From the NCBI GenBank assembly GCA_027604685.1, contig JADHYX010000176.1, forward strand, positions 2,575 through 43,637: a stretch of DNA of 41,063 nucleotides. The letters run 5' to 3'. This document shows, one piece after another, positions 1 through 11,269 of this stretch (the stretch's first letter is position 1; every line of letters starts with the position of its first letter). The notes under the pieces are model-generated. The model made no database searches. It had not been told where the DNA came from and worked only from the letters and a program-made list of their open reading frames with translations. The position numbers and the translations under genes are program-made. The DNA comes from Lobulomyces angularis (taxonomy: Eukaryota; Chytridiomycota; Chytridiomycetes; Lobulomycetales; Lobulomycetaceae).

Positions 1-1027
1 TTATTTTTATTTTATATTACATAAGTTTTTTTTTTTAAGAAATTATTAAAATTTTATTTTATTTTTTTTAAATTAATACCATTTTCATTTTTGTATCTCT
101 TTCCACACAAATTTACTTTACAAAAATAAGGTTTATCTCTTCTTTCGCTTTCTGGGACACCTTCGATAAAGGTTTTAAAATGTCTTGTATTTGGTGAATC
201 ATCTCCATTCTCATCCAACTGCACTGGTAGTATTGATTTATTAATACTCATTCCAATTTTTTCTGGAGTTCCTATAGGAGATACTGGAAAAAAAAAAAAT
301 TAAAAAATTCTTTACTTACAATTTTTTTAATGTTACTTAAAGTACTTTTAGTTGCTTCTTGATCGCTAATCTCACATATTCCATGAATCAGATGATATTT
401 CAATCCATTTGCATTTTTATAAACTTTGGTACAATACTGACTCCTCGTACAGGGAAACCTCTCTACAATCATAATATAATAAAAAAATAAAAAAACCAAT
501 TAATAATTTTTAGACCATTTATGTCATAATTTTAGTAAAATAACTAAAAAAAAAACATTCCCTCAAAAAAAGAATATAAGATACATACCAGGAACTATAG
601 ATTTATTCAGTTCTTGCGCAGTGAGTAATCCAGGAGGGTTGGAGGAATTAAAACCTTCTTTAAACAAAGGTTCTCTTTTTTTTTGAACTACAACAGTAGG
701 TAAAATTTTTTGAAAATTTTGTTGTTGCTGTTGTTGGTGTTGGAGGGAAGTTAACGGTTTTTGTTGATTTAACAAATTATAAAAATTAAAATCATTGCTT
801 GGTTTATTTACAAGATTTGGATTATTAATGCCATTATTGTTATGTACAAAAAATAAGTTCTGCTGCTGTTGAAAAGGAATGTTTTGAAAACTTTGGACCT
901 TGTTTAAAGGTGATTGCTCCTCGTAGTATTGAAGCTGAGGTTGGAAGTAAGAGAGGTTTGGTTGCAGTGCAAAGTCATCAAACTCATCATCTGAAGGTGT
1001 GTCTGGGAGAACTGAAAAATTTTCCAT
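1..1027 (-). CDS. SFP1: SFP1-like C2H2 zinc-finger transcription factor (3' end outside window)
   Basis: The first exon runs 1027 to about 589 and encodes a low-complexity N-terminus rich in Gln and Asn, opening with an acidic stretch (DTPSDDEFDDF). A GTATGT donor leads to exon 2 (462 to about 320), which holds a zinc finger ending in KVYKNANGLKYHLIHG. A third exon from about 283 encodes KPYFCKVNLCGKRYKNENG and stops at a GTATTA donor near 64. The paired fingers with the K-x-YKNxNGLKYH signature are typical of fungal SFP1 regulators of ribosome-biogenesis and growth genes, which act in the nucleus. The histidines of the second finger must lie in a further exon beyond base 1, so the gene is partial. 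The donor of exon 2 is ambiguous: the GTAAGT at 319 gives the wrong phase, while the GTACTT site upstream restores it. Family call is good; orthology to yeast Sfp1 itself is inferred. Confidence 0.72.
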
Positions 1028-1184
1028 TGTAGTTTTTTTGTGTGAAACATTGAAAATATATAGTGGTAAGTTTTTTTACATTTCGGCGAAAAGAAATTTG
1101 ACATTTTTTCCAATTTTATACTTTCTCCACTGGGAGCATCAAAATTTTCATATAAAAAGCTAAGCAGTTCCCTACATTTATTTT
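1028..1184. other. Intergenic, upstream of the SFP1-like gene and the Fanzor relic
   Basis: No gene seen. This short stretch separates the divergent SFP1-like gene from the Fanzor remnant, and any promoter of the zinc-finger gene should lie here. No terminal inverted repeat or target-site duplication of a transposon was recognised. Confidence 0.4.
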
Positions 1185-2873
1185 ATGGAAGATGACAATG
1201 AAAACGATCTTCAAACAAGACATCGTTCGTAAAAATTTTTATATGAACGAAAAAACAATATAACACTATTGAAGGCTTGGTTCAAGCAAGCAATCGATTA
1301 TTTATACACGCAACTCACTTTGTAAAATTTTTCGTTTTGTGTTCAACTGCAGAAGATCGAACTATAATAAAAAAATCAGATTTTGCTTGTATTCTAACTT
1401 TATTGAACCCTTCAAGTAAAGTTAAAGGATATTGTAGATTTCATGAGTACATTATAGGATACATGGAATTGGTAAACTACAAATGTGAAAAGATAGTTAA
1501 TTGTCAACAATTTGCCAACTATCATTCAGAAATTTTACATATAAATTATATTGTAAATGTTCAAGAACATTTTATTCAAAAGGTTAAAACATTTTATACC
1601 GAATTGACTGTAAAACGATGGGAAACTCCTAAAGGACTTACAAAAGAGGAAAGAAAAGAATGGATGAAAACAGGAAGGGCTATCAATTGAAAGATCCAAC
1701 CTGCAATTTTTACTACCAAGAAAAAGGTTTTGAAGAAGTTACTATCAGATTTATCAGTTGACATATTGTACTTGATACAAAAAAATCTTGGGTCTACATG
1801 TTTTAAACATACGACAGTAAGACCTTAATAATACAGAAGACAAAGAACAAATATGATCTAGTTTGTTTAATTTGAAAAACAAAGTGTTTCGAACACGGAG
1901 TACTATGAGTTTCAATGGGGTAATTCGAACTGATGGTGTTTCAGTTTGTGGTATTATTACTAAACCTTCCGATAAGAAGTATGGGTCAAAAATAGTAAAA
2001 AACGTAAAAGGTGGAATGCTGTAATAGTGAAGATCATTACTCTCAGAATCACACAGAAGAATTACATGAATATAAAGTTTTCATTGATCCCAACAAACGA
2101 GACTTACTGTATTGCTTAGGAAACAATGGAGAAAACTTGCGATACACGCAAATGCAACGCAGGAGTGAAATTCAAACAAAAGTGAATGAAAAGTTACGAC
2201 ATGAAATTGAAGTTAAACACAAGCTTCGTGGTTCTAAGTCATTACAAAGGTCTGCTTCACTACCAAGTCATAAAACATTTAGAAGAATATGTTCTTTATC
2301 TCAAGAACTTTTTCCATAATTTGAAAGAAAAGGAAGCAGTTTACAGAAAACTTACATTTCGAAAGTTGAAATTAAAAACTTACATTTTTACCCAATGTTC
2401 GGAATCATATTTCATCAAAAATGTAATGATGAAATTTGGTGATCCTACTACTACATGTATCCTTATTGGTGATTGGTCTGTTAACAGCCAAAAGTGTCAT
2501 GCACCAACAAAAGGAAAGGGATTTAGAACAATGTTTAGACGAGCAGGATATGCTGTACATCTGGTGAATGAGCATAAAACTTCGTAAATTTGTCCTGGTT
2601 GCCATGACAAAAATTTTAGAAATTCATTTGTATAAACCATCACCACGACCTTGGAAAAAAAACACACTACAATAAGTTCACGGATTGTTGCGCTGCAAAA
2701 GCGAAACTTGTCAACTCAATTTGAATGGAAAAGTTGTGAATCGTTTGTGGAACAGAGACGATCTTGCTACTATGAACATAAAGTCCGTAGTAATGGAAAC
2801 ATTACAGAACAACGAACCACCAACTAGATTTCGAAAGATTACGCCCGAGCCAGTTTTCGCTGGTTTTAAATGA
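1185..2873 (+). pseudogene. Decayed Fanzor (eukaryotic TnpB-like RNA-guided nuclease)
   Basis: Pieces of one Fanzor-type protein occur in the right order but in changing frames. An N-terminal helical part (about 1262-1690) contains EGLVQASNRLFIHATHFVKF. A second frame (about 1866-2021) reads FRTRSTMSFNGVIRTDGVSV, matching the conserved TDGVS block. A third (2011 to about 2220) carries RuvC-I, VFIDPNKRDLLYCLGN, followed by RYTQMQRRSE. A fourth (about 2186-2620) has IGDWSVNSQK, PTKGKGFRTMFRRAGYAVHL, NEHKTS and then CPGCH after an in-frame TAA at 2585-2587. A fifth (2685-2873) has the zinc-ribbon cysteines LRCKSETC and RuvC-III WNRDDLATMNIKS. Fanzors are eukaryotic homologues of TnpB, guided by an RNA from the element's own 3' end. 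The frame changes, the stops in 1690-1865, the TAA between KTS and CPGC and the lack of an intact start mark it as dead. Introns do not explain it, because motif residues would be lost. Confidence 0.87.
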
Positions 2874-3272
2874 ACTTGAAAAGTTCTTATGGTGTCAGTG
2901 ATGTAATAAATTTATGTTGTCAAAATTAATATTGCCCAGATGTAAAAAAACATATCGCCCAAGCACCATCTTAAACAAGTTTTATTTCAATCTAAAAGAA
3001 GTAATTTATTCCCTTACATCCAATATCGAATAAAATTTGAAAAACAAAAAATAAAAAAAAAAAGTATACAAGTTTTTTTTTTTAAATGAAACTTATAAAA
3101 AAATTAGAATTGGAATCAAAACCTTTTTTAATAATGTTTTTAGTACTCATTATTTTTTAAACTATTTCAATAGTATTTTTAGAATAACATTTTTATTGTA
3201 AATTATGCTATTTAATTGTTTTATTTTAAGTTTTGAAAATTGAGTCTACAGTTAATTTTTTTCATGTTTTTT
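2874..3272. other. Intergenic; 3' flank of the Fanzor relic
   Basis: No gene seen. In living Fanzor and TnpB elements the guide (omega) RNA and the element's right end lie just past the stop codon, so 2874 to about 3000 is where a remnant would be. I see no clear stem-loop or terminal repeat. The distal part is A/T runs next to the end of the uroporphyrinogen-III synthase gene. Confidence 0.4.
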
Positions 3273-4361
3273 TTAAAAATTTGCATTTAAAAAATTTAAT
3301 AATAATGTTTCAGGATCTGGTTTAGTTGCTTCCAAATACACTTCAAAACCTTCGCTAAGCAATTTCGAACTTGTAGTCTTTCCTATAGAAAGAGCTTTAA
3401 AATTATTTCTATTACTGTTAAATAACACTTTGAAATCTTTAAAATTTTGCAATACTAAATCCACTCCACTTGGACTAAAAAACACCGTATAATATACTGT
3501 ATCGTTTAATTTTCCTTTTTTTAATTTCTCACTTACTGAATCAAAAAAATGATTTTTAAAATTTATCTTAAAATTTTTTTCCATACAAGTCTGGTAAACC
3601 TTCAATTTTTCAAATTTAATCGAATTATTCGAAAGTATATCTTCAATGGTATTTAAAGTTTTTTCTCCAGTAAAAAACATCAACGGTTTTTCAAAATTTT
3701 TTTTCCGGTGTAAATCGATAATCAAATTTCCCAAGTTTGCTGCATTTCCAGTATCCGCTCCAATTACATCTTTTATATCCAGACTGTACAAAAGTTCAGC
3801 GCTGGTTTTACCAACGGTAAAAAATCTAGAGTCAAATAAATCTATTTTTTCTTCCTATGTTTATTTGAAAAATAAAAATAAATAAAACAAAATATGAAAA
3901 TTAAAAAATAAAAAAAAAAGAAAAAAGAAGTGTAAAATTAAATTTTTCAGTAAATTAAGTAGTCAAAAGAAAATTAAAAAAAGGCAAAAATAAAAAAAAA
4001 AAAATTACGTGAAATAAATAAAAAAAGAAAAAAATTATTATTTAAAAAAAAAAAAAAAAAAAAAAATTGCATTTAATATTTATGAAATTAAAAAGAATAA
4101 AAAAAAAATAAAAGAATATTAAAAAAAACCTTTCAATTCTTCAATGACACACTGCATTGAACTTATAACTCTTTTACTTGTTAAAATGAAACCTGAGTAG
4201 TTTGAATGATTTAATAAACACTCTTTCAATAGATCTAAATTTGTATTGATCGTTGTAAATAGTTGGATGTTTGTTGCAGATTGAAATCCATTTTGATTAA
4301 ATGTAGTTGAATAATTAGTGTTTTCACAAAGAAATATTAATTTTTGATTTTCTTCTATCAT
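3273..4361 (-). CDS. HEM4: Uroporphyrinogen-III synthase
   Basis: Two exons, 4361 to about 4130 and about 3841 to 3273, are joined by an intron of roughly 288 bp rich in A/T runs. The enzyme closes and isomerises the linear tetrapyrrole hydroxymethylbilane to uroporphyrinogen III, in the haem pathway. The N-terminal exon carries YSGFILTSKRVISSMQ, the usual first-domain block after the strand. The second exon shows FFTVGKTSAELL, LMFFTGEKTLNTIEDIL, a VYQT linker, VFFSPSGVDLVLQNF and the closing ALSIGKTTSSKLLSEGF and EATKPDPETLLLNFL. These are diagnostic of HemD/Hem4, which otherwise has low sequence conservation. Length is about 265 residues, normal for the family. The acceptor chosen (AATAG) is the one that keeps the frame; a nearby CATAG does not. 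The upstream ATG follows an A/T-rich leader. Confidence 0.86.
4044..4066. repeat. 23-bp A homopolymer in the HEM4 intron
   Basis: An A run within the single intron of the uroporphyrinogen-III synthase gene. On the transcribed strand it is a T tract, located well upstream of the acceptor. Confidence 0.85.
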
Positions 4362-4668
4362 TAAAAAAAATAAAATATTTTAAAAAAAAAATTTTTTTTT
4401 TAAAATTGTTAAAAATTTGATTTAATTAAAACAATTAAATAAAAGATAATTTTTTTGCTTCACTTATTCCCATAATAATCCATAATAATTAAAGTAATGC
4501 TGATATATTCCTTTCCTTTTTTTTAAAAAAAGAATTCTTAAACTAACGTTTATTAAACACGCTTTAATATAAAAATTTAAAAAATAATAAAAAAAAGAAA
4601 AGAAGAGATACATAAATAATACAATATTAAGAGAATACATCAGTAGGGAAAAAAGAAAATATATTATT
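4362..4668. other. Intergenic, A/T-rich
   Basis: No gene recognised. It holds the upstream region of the HEM4 gene and the 3' flank of the STPG2-like gene, with several A and T runs. Confidence 0.5.
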
Positions 4669-7426
4669 TTAACAATATATTTTTTCTAATGGTCTTGCAG
4701 TATCGTACACTGGACCTAAGGTAATGTTGAATGTCTTCTTTACTAATCCTTGTTCATAATCTGCAGTGTGATAATGATTCGGAGAAGGAACCATTTCAAC
4801 AAACTTTTCTTTAAATCTTTCTTGATTTGATACAAATATTCCATCTTTAACTTTTTTATTTCCTGGCAAGCTGTACTCTAATACGCTATATTCTCCTGGC
4901 TACAAATAATAATAAAAAATTAAAATGATAATTTTGTAAAATATTGAGTAATAATTTATTTATTTATTTTTTTTGTTATGTTTACACCAGGAACGCAGTA
5001 TTTATTTGGGAATAGTTCTCGCTGAGTTTGAGTTGTTAAAAAGCTTTGAGGATCGATTTTCCCTTTGTTTTTCATACTTTCAAAGGATTCACTAACTGAA
5101 TACGATCCAGGCGCAGGTACTATACGAAGTTTTGTTTTTAATTTTGAATTATTTTTTGAAAATGAAAATATAGAAAAAAAAAAATAAAAAGATGTATTTT
5201 ACTATCTTTTCCTTCATCGACGTTAAACCTTTCTCTTTGAGTTCCAAAAACAGGAATATGAACTTTTTCATCTTTATTAAGTACAAGTTTTGCTGTTTTT
5301 CCTTTAGTGAGTTTGCCAGTGGTAGCTGAGGTTATCCGTTTTTGAAAATCTTTTATTCCAGTCTTTTTGTTAGTGTTATAATAATTGTAGGTTGAAAATC
5401 CTAAAGGTGCACTATTTTTTATTTCTGGTTCATATTCACCAGGCTATAAATTTTTCAAAAATTGAATTTAAATCAAAATTATTTTTTTTTTTTTTACCCC
5501 AGGTTCTTCATTAACTTTCTTTTTTTCGAATCTTTCGGTGTATGAACCAAATGGCATATTTCTTGTTCCTCTGTGGACATTACTCATTTTATTCAACTTT
5601 AAATCTACCTGAAAAAATATAAATAAAGTTGTTAAAAAAAAAAATTAATAACTATAATTACCTTTTCAACCTCATAACTTCCAGGTGAGATATTGTAACT
5701 TTTCAATTTCTGTTTATCTTCAAATCTTTTAGTTGTGGATAAAAATGATTTATTTTTTCCAGATACTTTTTGATCGTTAAATTCCGGATGATACGAACCT
5801 GGACCCGGTGTTTTTGTTTGTTGGATTACTCCAGTTACATTTCTGTATTCTACGGATCCTAATATTATGTGAAAAAAAGGAAGTAAAAAAAATAAGAGTT
5901 TGCTCTTATTTAATATTTTACCTCCAAAATTAACTCTTCGTCTTTTTTCCTTTAATGCCATTTCTAGTGGTGAATTGATGTTATAGCTATTCGGTGCTGG
6001 AATTCCTTTTTTCTTTTCTTGCTTAATAACTGTGTCAGTAATCCTAACACACGGTGCTAACGCCATAACTGCTGCACCATTTCCACTGTCCGTTTTATGT
6101 AAAAAGTTATCACCAGTGAAGATATTGTACTGTAACGGTGACCTGATATATTAAAAAAATTAAAAATTGGTAAAAATAGTCATTCCTTTTTTTTTTTTTT
6201 TTTTTTTTGTGTAGTTACGGATAATTATATGTATCAAATTTTAATCTTTCTTCATCTTTGCCAAATTTAAATCCTTTGTTTTCGTATTTGGCTTTTTCTG
6301 CAAATGATGATAAAAAGTTGTACGCCGGTCCTGACTTTTTAAAAAAAGAAAAGGTTGGTTAGGAAATTACAAAAAAAAAAATAAAAAATTTTTATTTTTC
6401 TTCCTATTAATTTATTTAATTTTTTTTTTACATCGATTAATTTTTTCGGTGGTTTTCTTGGTATTAATTCACCAGCTTTCAAAAAAATAAAACCAATTAG
6501 AATAAAATAAAAAATAAAAAATTTTCAAATTTTTTTAATTTTTTTTTTTTTAAATTTAACCTTTGCTTTCCTCATACCCATATGCATTATTTCCCATACT
6601 TTATTCAAAAAATAAATAAAAAAAAAGAATAAAAAAAATTTTTTATCTAATTAAATTTAATTTTTGAATACTAACGGAATACTTGGTGGTAGATATTTTC
6701 TTTTCCAAACAATTTTTTTCCTATTTTCCGCGCTCAAACTGAGCTTTTTTCCCTTTTTAAATGCATTGCTATGACCTTTAACCCTCTCGTTCAAAATATC
6801 TCGCTTCTCTAAACTCTCTCTTGAGCTTCTACTTTCTGAAGTCCAGTTTTTTTTATTCTCTTCAACTTCAACAAGTCCAGCAATTTCTTTTTCCAAAATT
6901 CTCAACTTTAAACTATTTTCCATTGCACCTTTAAACTTTTTACTTTTACTCTTTTCTTCCCCAAGTATGTTGTATTGAGTTGGAGCAGGCGTTGAACTTT
7001 CCACTTCTTTAAATCGCTGTACTTTTGATCTCCCAAAAAGAGAAGCTTTTTTTTCATTGTGAACTGATATTGGTTCAACCTCATATATTCCTATTTTATT
7101 TATTGTATTTTTTTTTTTTAATAAGCAAGTATTTCCATTAGTTTTTTAAAATATGGTACCAGGGGCTGGATTTCTCGATATCATTTCATCAAATGCACAA
7201 ACTCTCTTTGTCAACGCTGAAAATGGTGCATAACTAATTAAAATAAAATAAAAAAATAATTTTTATTTTTGACATAAATATTTCTCTACTTTTTAAACCC
7301 AATTTACCTATCTTCACCCAAAAGTTTTCCTGCCACCAATGTTACTTCGTCAAGTGTGTAACATCCCGGTCCTAGGTTAGGATTGGCATTTTTATCTGCT
7401 TTATGTTTTTCAGCTCTTGAATACAT
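4669..7426 (-). CDS. STPG2: STPG2-like sperm-tail PG-rich repeat (SHIPPO) protein
   Basis: About a dozen exons encode a protein of roughly 700 residues built from PG-rich repeats: NLGPGCY, RNPAPG, STPAPTQYN, SGPAYN, IPAPNSYN, TPGPGSYHPEF, ISPGSYEVEK, PGEYEPE, PAPGSYSVSES, PGEYSVLEYS and PSPNHYHTADY. The start (MYSRAEKHK, then NLGPGCY and SYAPFSALTKR) resembles the N-terminus of animal STPG2. Such proteins decorate or sit inside axonemal microtubules, so the gene implies a flagellated stage. Exons lie near 7426-7308, 7233-7160, 7092-6675, 6610-6570, 6475-6430, 6335-6220, 6145-5935, 5870-5662, 5610-5500, 5445-5215, 5120-4990 and 4900-4669. One exon, around 6600, is only about 20 bp. Two neighbouring introns contain long homopolymer runs. 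The family is clear; the exact orthologue is less certain. Confidence 0.8.
6187..6208. repeat. 22-bp T homopolymer in an STPG2-like intron
   Basis: An uninterrupted T run sits in an intron of the STPG2-like gene. Because the gene is on the minus strand, it is an A run in the transcript. Similar runs of more than 20 bases occur elsewhere in the window. Confidence 0.85.
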
Positions 7427-7853
7427 AAAGAAATTTTTTTTTTTTTTTATATAAATATATATATATTTTATTAATTTTTTTTTTTTTTTTACAACTAAAA
7501 AAGTGATTTTCAGTTATGTGTTAAAAAACTATTATTTTTTCTTTTTTTTGCAAAGACTTTTTTTTTGATTGGAATTTTTTTGTTGAAAATCTAATAATCA
7601 CTGTAAATAATTCTGATTTATTATGCATTAATACTGGGTTAACTCATTTAAATTACAGAAAAAATTGACATCAAAATCACATTGAATTAAAAGTAAAATT
7701 ATAAGATGGCTATTTTTTTTTTTTTTTTTTTATTTTTTATTTCCATAATACAAAAATGAATAGTTCATTTGATATTTTCAAAGTTAAAAAAACATTTTAA
7801 AAAATACTATTTTCTAAAAAAAAAATCCAAAAAAAACTTCCATATAACATATT
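7427..7853. other. Intergenic, upstream of the STPG2-like gene
   Basis: No gene seen. It is dominated by long T runs and a short TA-rich tract near 7450-7465. It should contain the STPG2-like promoter and the end of the BAP31-like transcript. Confidence 0.5.
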
Positions 7854-8554
7854 TCAATTATCTTTTTTATACTTCTCCACATCTATCCCTTGCTTCTTTA
7901 AAGTAGCTCTTAGCATGTTTCTTTCATTTCTATACCTGCCCATTCTTAGGATGATAGATTCTTGGCAATAGACAATAAATGCAGTGAATAGTGTAAACCC
8001 TTTAAAAAATAAAATTGCACTCTATTATATTTAATTTTCTTTCTTAATTTTATACCATAAATGTAAAAATTTCTTTGTGTTTTAAACTGACTTAGATAAT
8101 TATCATAGGAAAGTTTCTTAGCTCCATCTGCAGAAAAAAAAAAAATATATATTTAATTATACAACTTTTTGCACAAACTTAAAAAAATGTACCTGATCCA
8201 TCAAATCCAGATAAATGGTTTAATCTATAAATATACATTATTTTAGACCTATTGGATAGTAATTAAAAAAAAAATACCTCACAACAGAATCCAAAAAAAA
8301 TATTAATATAACAACATGTGCAGTTAGATACGCAGTTTTAAAGGTTCCCATTATAGTTTGTGCATCTTAATGATAAAAGAATAATAAATAAAGTACCATT
8401 AACCATTTAATAAATAAATTAAAGTACCTTTTTTTGCAATCCAATCAATAATACCTTCTCTGAAAGGAATGTGAAATGGGAAACATAAAAAGAGTATTGA
8501 AAAAACATTAAAGGATAGGGTTGCTAAAATTAAGTACATAGTGAAAGAGATCAT
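7854..8554 (-). CDS. BAP31: BAP31/YET-type ER transmembrane protein
   Basis: Five exons (8554-8428, 8365-8278, 8224-8193, 8127-8056, 7999-7854) splice in phase to a protein of about 155 residues. Three hydrophobic segments are visible: MYLILATLSFNVFSILFLCF, YLTAHVVILIFFLDSVVR and IYGFTLFTAFIVYC. The loop FKTQRNFYIYGFTL matches the conserved FRAQRNLYIAGFSL block of BAP31/BAP29 and yeast Yet1/3. The protein ends KKYKKDN, giving a KKxx ER-retrieval signal as in the mammalian proteins. Family members reside in the ER and help export or quality control of membrane proteins. It is short: the long cytoplasmic coiled coil of mammalian BAP31 is absent, leaving only a short basic tail. Start ATG is the first in frame, at 8554. 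Confidence 0.85.
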
Positions 8555-9391
8555 CTTTTTGATTTTGTTTTTTTTGTTTAAGAAGAAAAAACAGTTAATG
8601 AATATAATGAGGGAAGATGTAATGTAAAAGTTTATTTTTTTAAAAAAAAAATTTTAAGTGATACAATTCTTGTAAAAAAGCTTATTTCCTTTCTTTGGCA
8701 CTTGCCGCAAGTTAAGTATTGATATTGATTCTAGGTAAAATACTTTAGTTAATATCATTTCCTTTCGGTTACTTGATAAAAATCTCTTCTAAAAACGAAA
8801 GTCAGCTTTCTTAAAAAAATCATTTAAAATCAACAAAGTCGTATAGTAATAGTGCACTTGTGTGAAACTCATTCTGAACCTTTTAATGATACCAGCATGT
8901 ATGAGTTTGCTCTTGGAGCATAATTGAAATTACTTTTTACATTAAAATATGCGTTAGTTTCAAAAAGTTAAATTCAACGAGCTGTATCCATTTTTAATGT
9001 AAAATTTCTTTTAGTTAATTACAAATTTTTATAAATAATTACCAAACCCTTAATTCAATACTGAATTTTTTCATAAATAAAATTATACTCTTTGTAATGT
9101 AAAAACGGGCAAAGGGCGGCTGCTTTTTGTTTATATATGAATAGAAAGTATATTTTTCAAATGGCAAAAAAGTAAATAAAGTAGTTGCTATTGCACCTTA
9201 TCAGGAAGATAAAAAAATCTTTTTATTAATATTTTTTTAATAAAATTTTTAATAAAATTTTTTTTTTTTTGCCTAATTAACTCATACTTATTTTTAACTG
9301 GTAGATAAAAGGAAGCTGATCAGGTATAATTTTTTATATTAAATTTTTTGTTAAATTTTACTCTTCTATGTATAATTTTGTCCTTGTAGAG
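8555..9391. other. Intergenic, no gene recognised (837 bp)
   Basis: This is the longest gene-free stretch in the window. It holds the promoter side of the BAP31-like gene and the 3' flank of a G-alpha gene. A slightly GC-richer patch lies around 9105-9130. No tRNA, other RNA gene or coding exon could be supported on either strand. Confidence 0.5.
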
Positions 9392-11005
9392 TCAAATAAA
9401 TCCAGCACCTTTTAACATTGCCTTCTGCACAACGGCACTTCAAAAAAAAAAAAATTAATTAATTTTAGAAACAAAAAGATTATTTTTTACATTGCAGTTT
9501 GAATCACTTTTTTCATCAATTTTGTATCAGTACTTGTTGTAAAGTATATATAGCTCAACTTCTTTATCGTTAAAACTTGAAATTTCTTTGCAAAATATGT
9601 TTTTACTTCTTTTAAATCTTTGGGATTGCCTTTAATGATTTTTCTCTCAAGTTAATTTTTTATGTACAGTATTATCCTGTTTTACCTTCAAAATCCGTCA
9701 AATAATTTTTAATTGGACTTATTTTGATTTTTTTGAGAAATAAATCCATTTTATTGAAAAATAACATAAATCCAGATTTTGACAAAAATTCGTTGTTAAC
9801 AATTGAGCCAAACAAGGCTAACGCATCTGCAAGTCTATTTGTGTTCTCGTCCTCCTCCATATTTTTATCATAACTTGAAATATCTACTACAAACATGGTT
9901 GCTGCTGCATCTTCAAAATATGGTAACCAAATTTTTCTTTGCGATTTTTGTCCACTTACATCAATAAATTTTAACTGCGCTCTCTCGCTTTGTATAGTTG
10001 TAGTGGTTATACCAGTAGTAGATTTTCGTGAGCAAATAATATCTTTTCAATATAAAAAATAAATAATAAAAAAATTAAAAATAATATCATTTTTGAAAAT
10101 TTTTATTAAACCTTGATTGTTCGGATAAAACATCGCATCTAATATTCTTTCCGCACTTTTTACAAAGCTAAAAATTCCAAAAATTGGTTTTTTTAAGTTT
10201 TAAAAAAAAAAAAAAAATTATAAAAAAGTATATACTATGATGCGGTTGTTTGAATACCCAAGCCATTAAGTTCAGCCTGTCGTTCCCAGCACTCTACAAG
10301 CACATTCATTTTTGACAGCTTTATCATAACCTTTGCAATTTCTGGATTTACGTTAATGGTTTTATCCCATTCGTAATTTTTTACTATCTCTAAATTTTTC
10401 TATTTTTCAGTATATAAATGTTATTAAAATTTTCATAAAGACATTTTTACATTAAACTCATCGATTAATTCAGCACTTGGTTTAATTTTCAATATTTCCA
10501 TTCCAAGAATTAACTTTTTCATTGATTCTATTAACTGTAATTTTTTTTTAAAAAAAATTTTTTGAAGAAAAAAAAATTTTTTTATATTTACATTTCCAAT
10601 TATTGTAACATGAAATTCATCAATTTCTTGCATAGAAAATCCTTTAGCATTCAAGATTCTTATTTGTTTAATTAAAGTACTTTTTCCACTATCGGCTGAT
10701 CCTAAAACCAAAATCTTAATACCACCAGTACTCGACAACTCCATTTTTTCCTTATTTAGTTTCTTTTCAATTAAATCATTTCTCTTTTGAGCTTTACTAT
10801 ACATTTAATATTTTAATAAAAAACTTGTGATTTTTTTATTTTTTATATACCGCGGATTAGTAAAAGAGTATTGAGTTAAATTTATTCCCTCCTCATTACC
10901 AGCATCCAAATTTTCACCTCCAAAGCTGCTAAATTCTCCAAACGATTCTTCAGGAGGAAAAGAACCAGCATCTTTTATTTTAGCAAAGTGTTTATTGTTT
11001 TTCAT
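9392..11005 (-). CDS. Divergent G-protein alpha subunit, copy 1
   Basis: About eight exons splice to a G-alpha of roughly 390 residues. An extra N-terminal exon (11005-10851, MKNNKHF..) precedes KAQKRNDLIEKKL and the P-loop LVLGSADSGKSTLIKQ (canonical GAGESGKST). The helical domain includes NYEWDKTINV and ends YFVKSAERILDAMFYP. Switch I is IICSRKSTTGI, keeping the catalytic Arg and Mg-binding Thr. Switch II is FIDVSGQKSQRKIW, with Ser for the first Gly of DVGGQ. Then come FVVDISSYDK, the guanine-specificity loop FFNKMDLF, the TTSTDT loop and a C-terminus GAGFI. There is no N-terminal Met-Gly, so no myristoylation signal, and no Cys four from the end. Such proteins couple receptors to effectors at the plasma membrane, but this one is far from the standard fungal G-alphas. 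It is the tandem partner of the gene at 11270-12899, with the same layout. Confidence 0.87.
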
Positions 11006-11269
11006 ATAAAAACTCAATAAATAAACCAAATTTCTTTTTTTTTTTTTTTATAATTTTAAAAATAGTCTACTATCCTAAAAATTTTTTTGAAACAGAACTT
11101 TCTAGAAAGCTAAAAAAATATTCATTCTTTTTTTTTGTTTACTTTAGTATTAATCCAATTATTATTTATTTTATAACCAATAATATTAAAAATATATAAT
11201 GTAATACGAAATTTACAACTGTCCAAAACATTTCCTAATTTTTTTGTTTAATTTCTTGTAATTTTTCAT

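Noticed and set aside
1690..1865. Intron joining the first two Fanzor pieces
   Set aside because: The stretch still shows scattered protein-like codons with several stops, no clean donor and acceptor fit the frames, and later frame changes inside motifs cannot be introns.
8690..8770. Possible small RNA gene with a weak stem (GATATTGATT / AATATCATT)
   Set aside because: It does not fold into a tRNA cloverleaf by eye and has no A and B box pair or other family hallmark.
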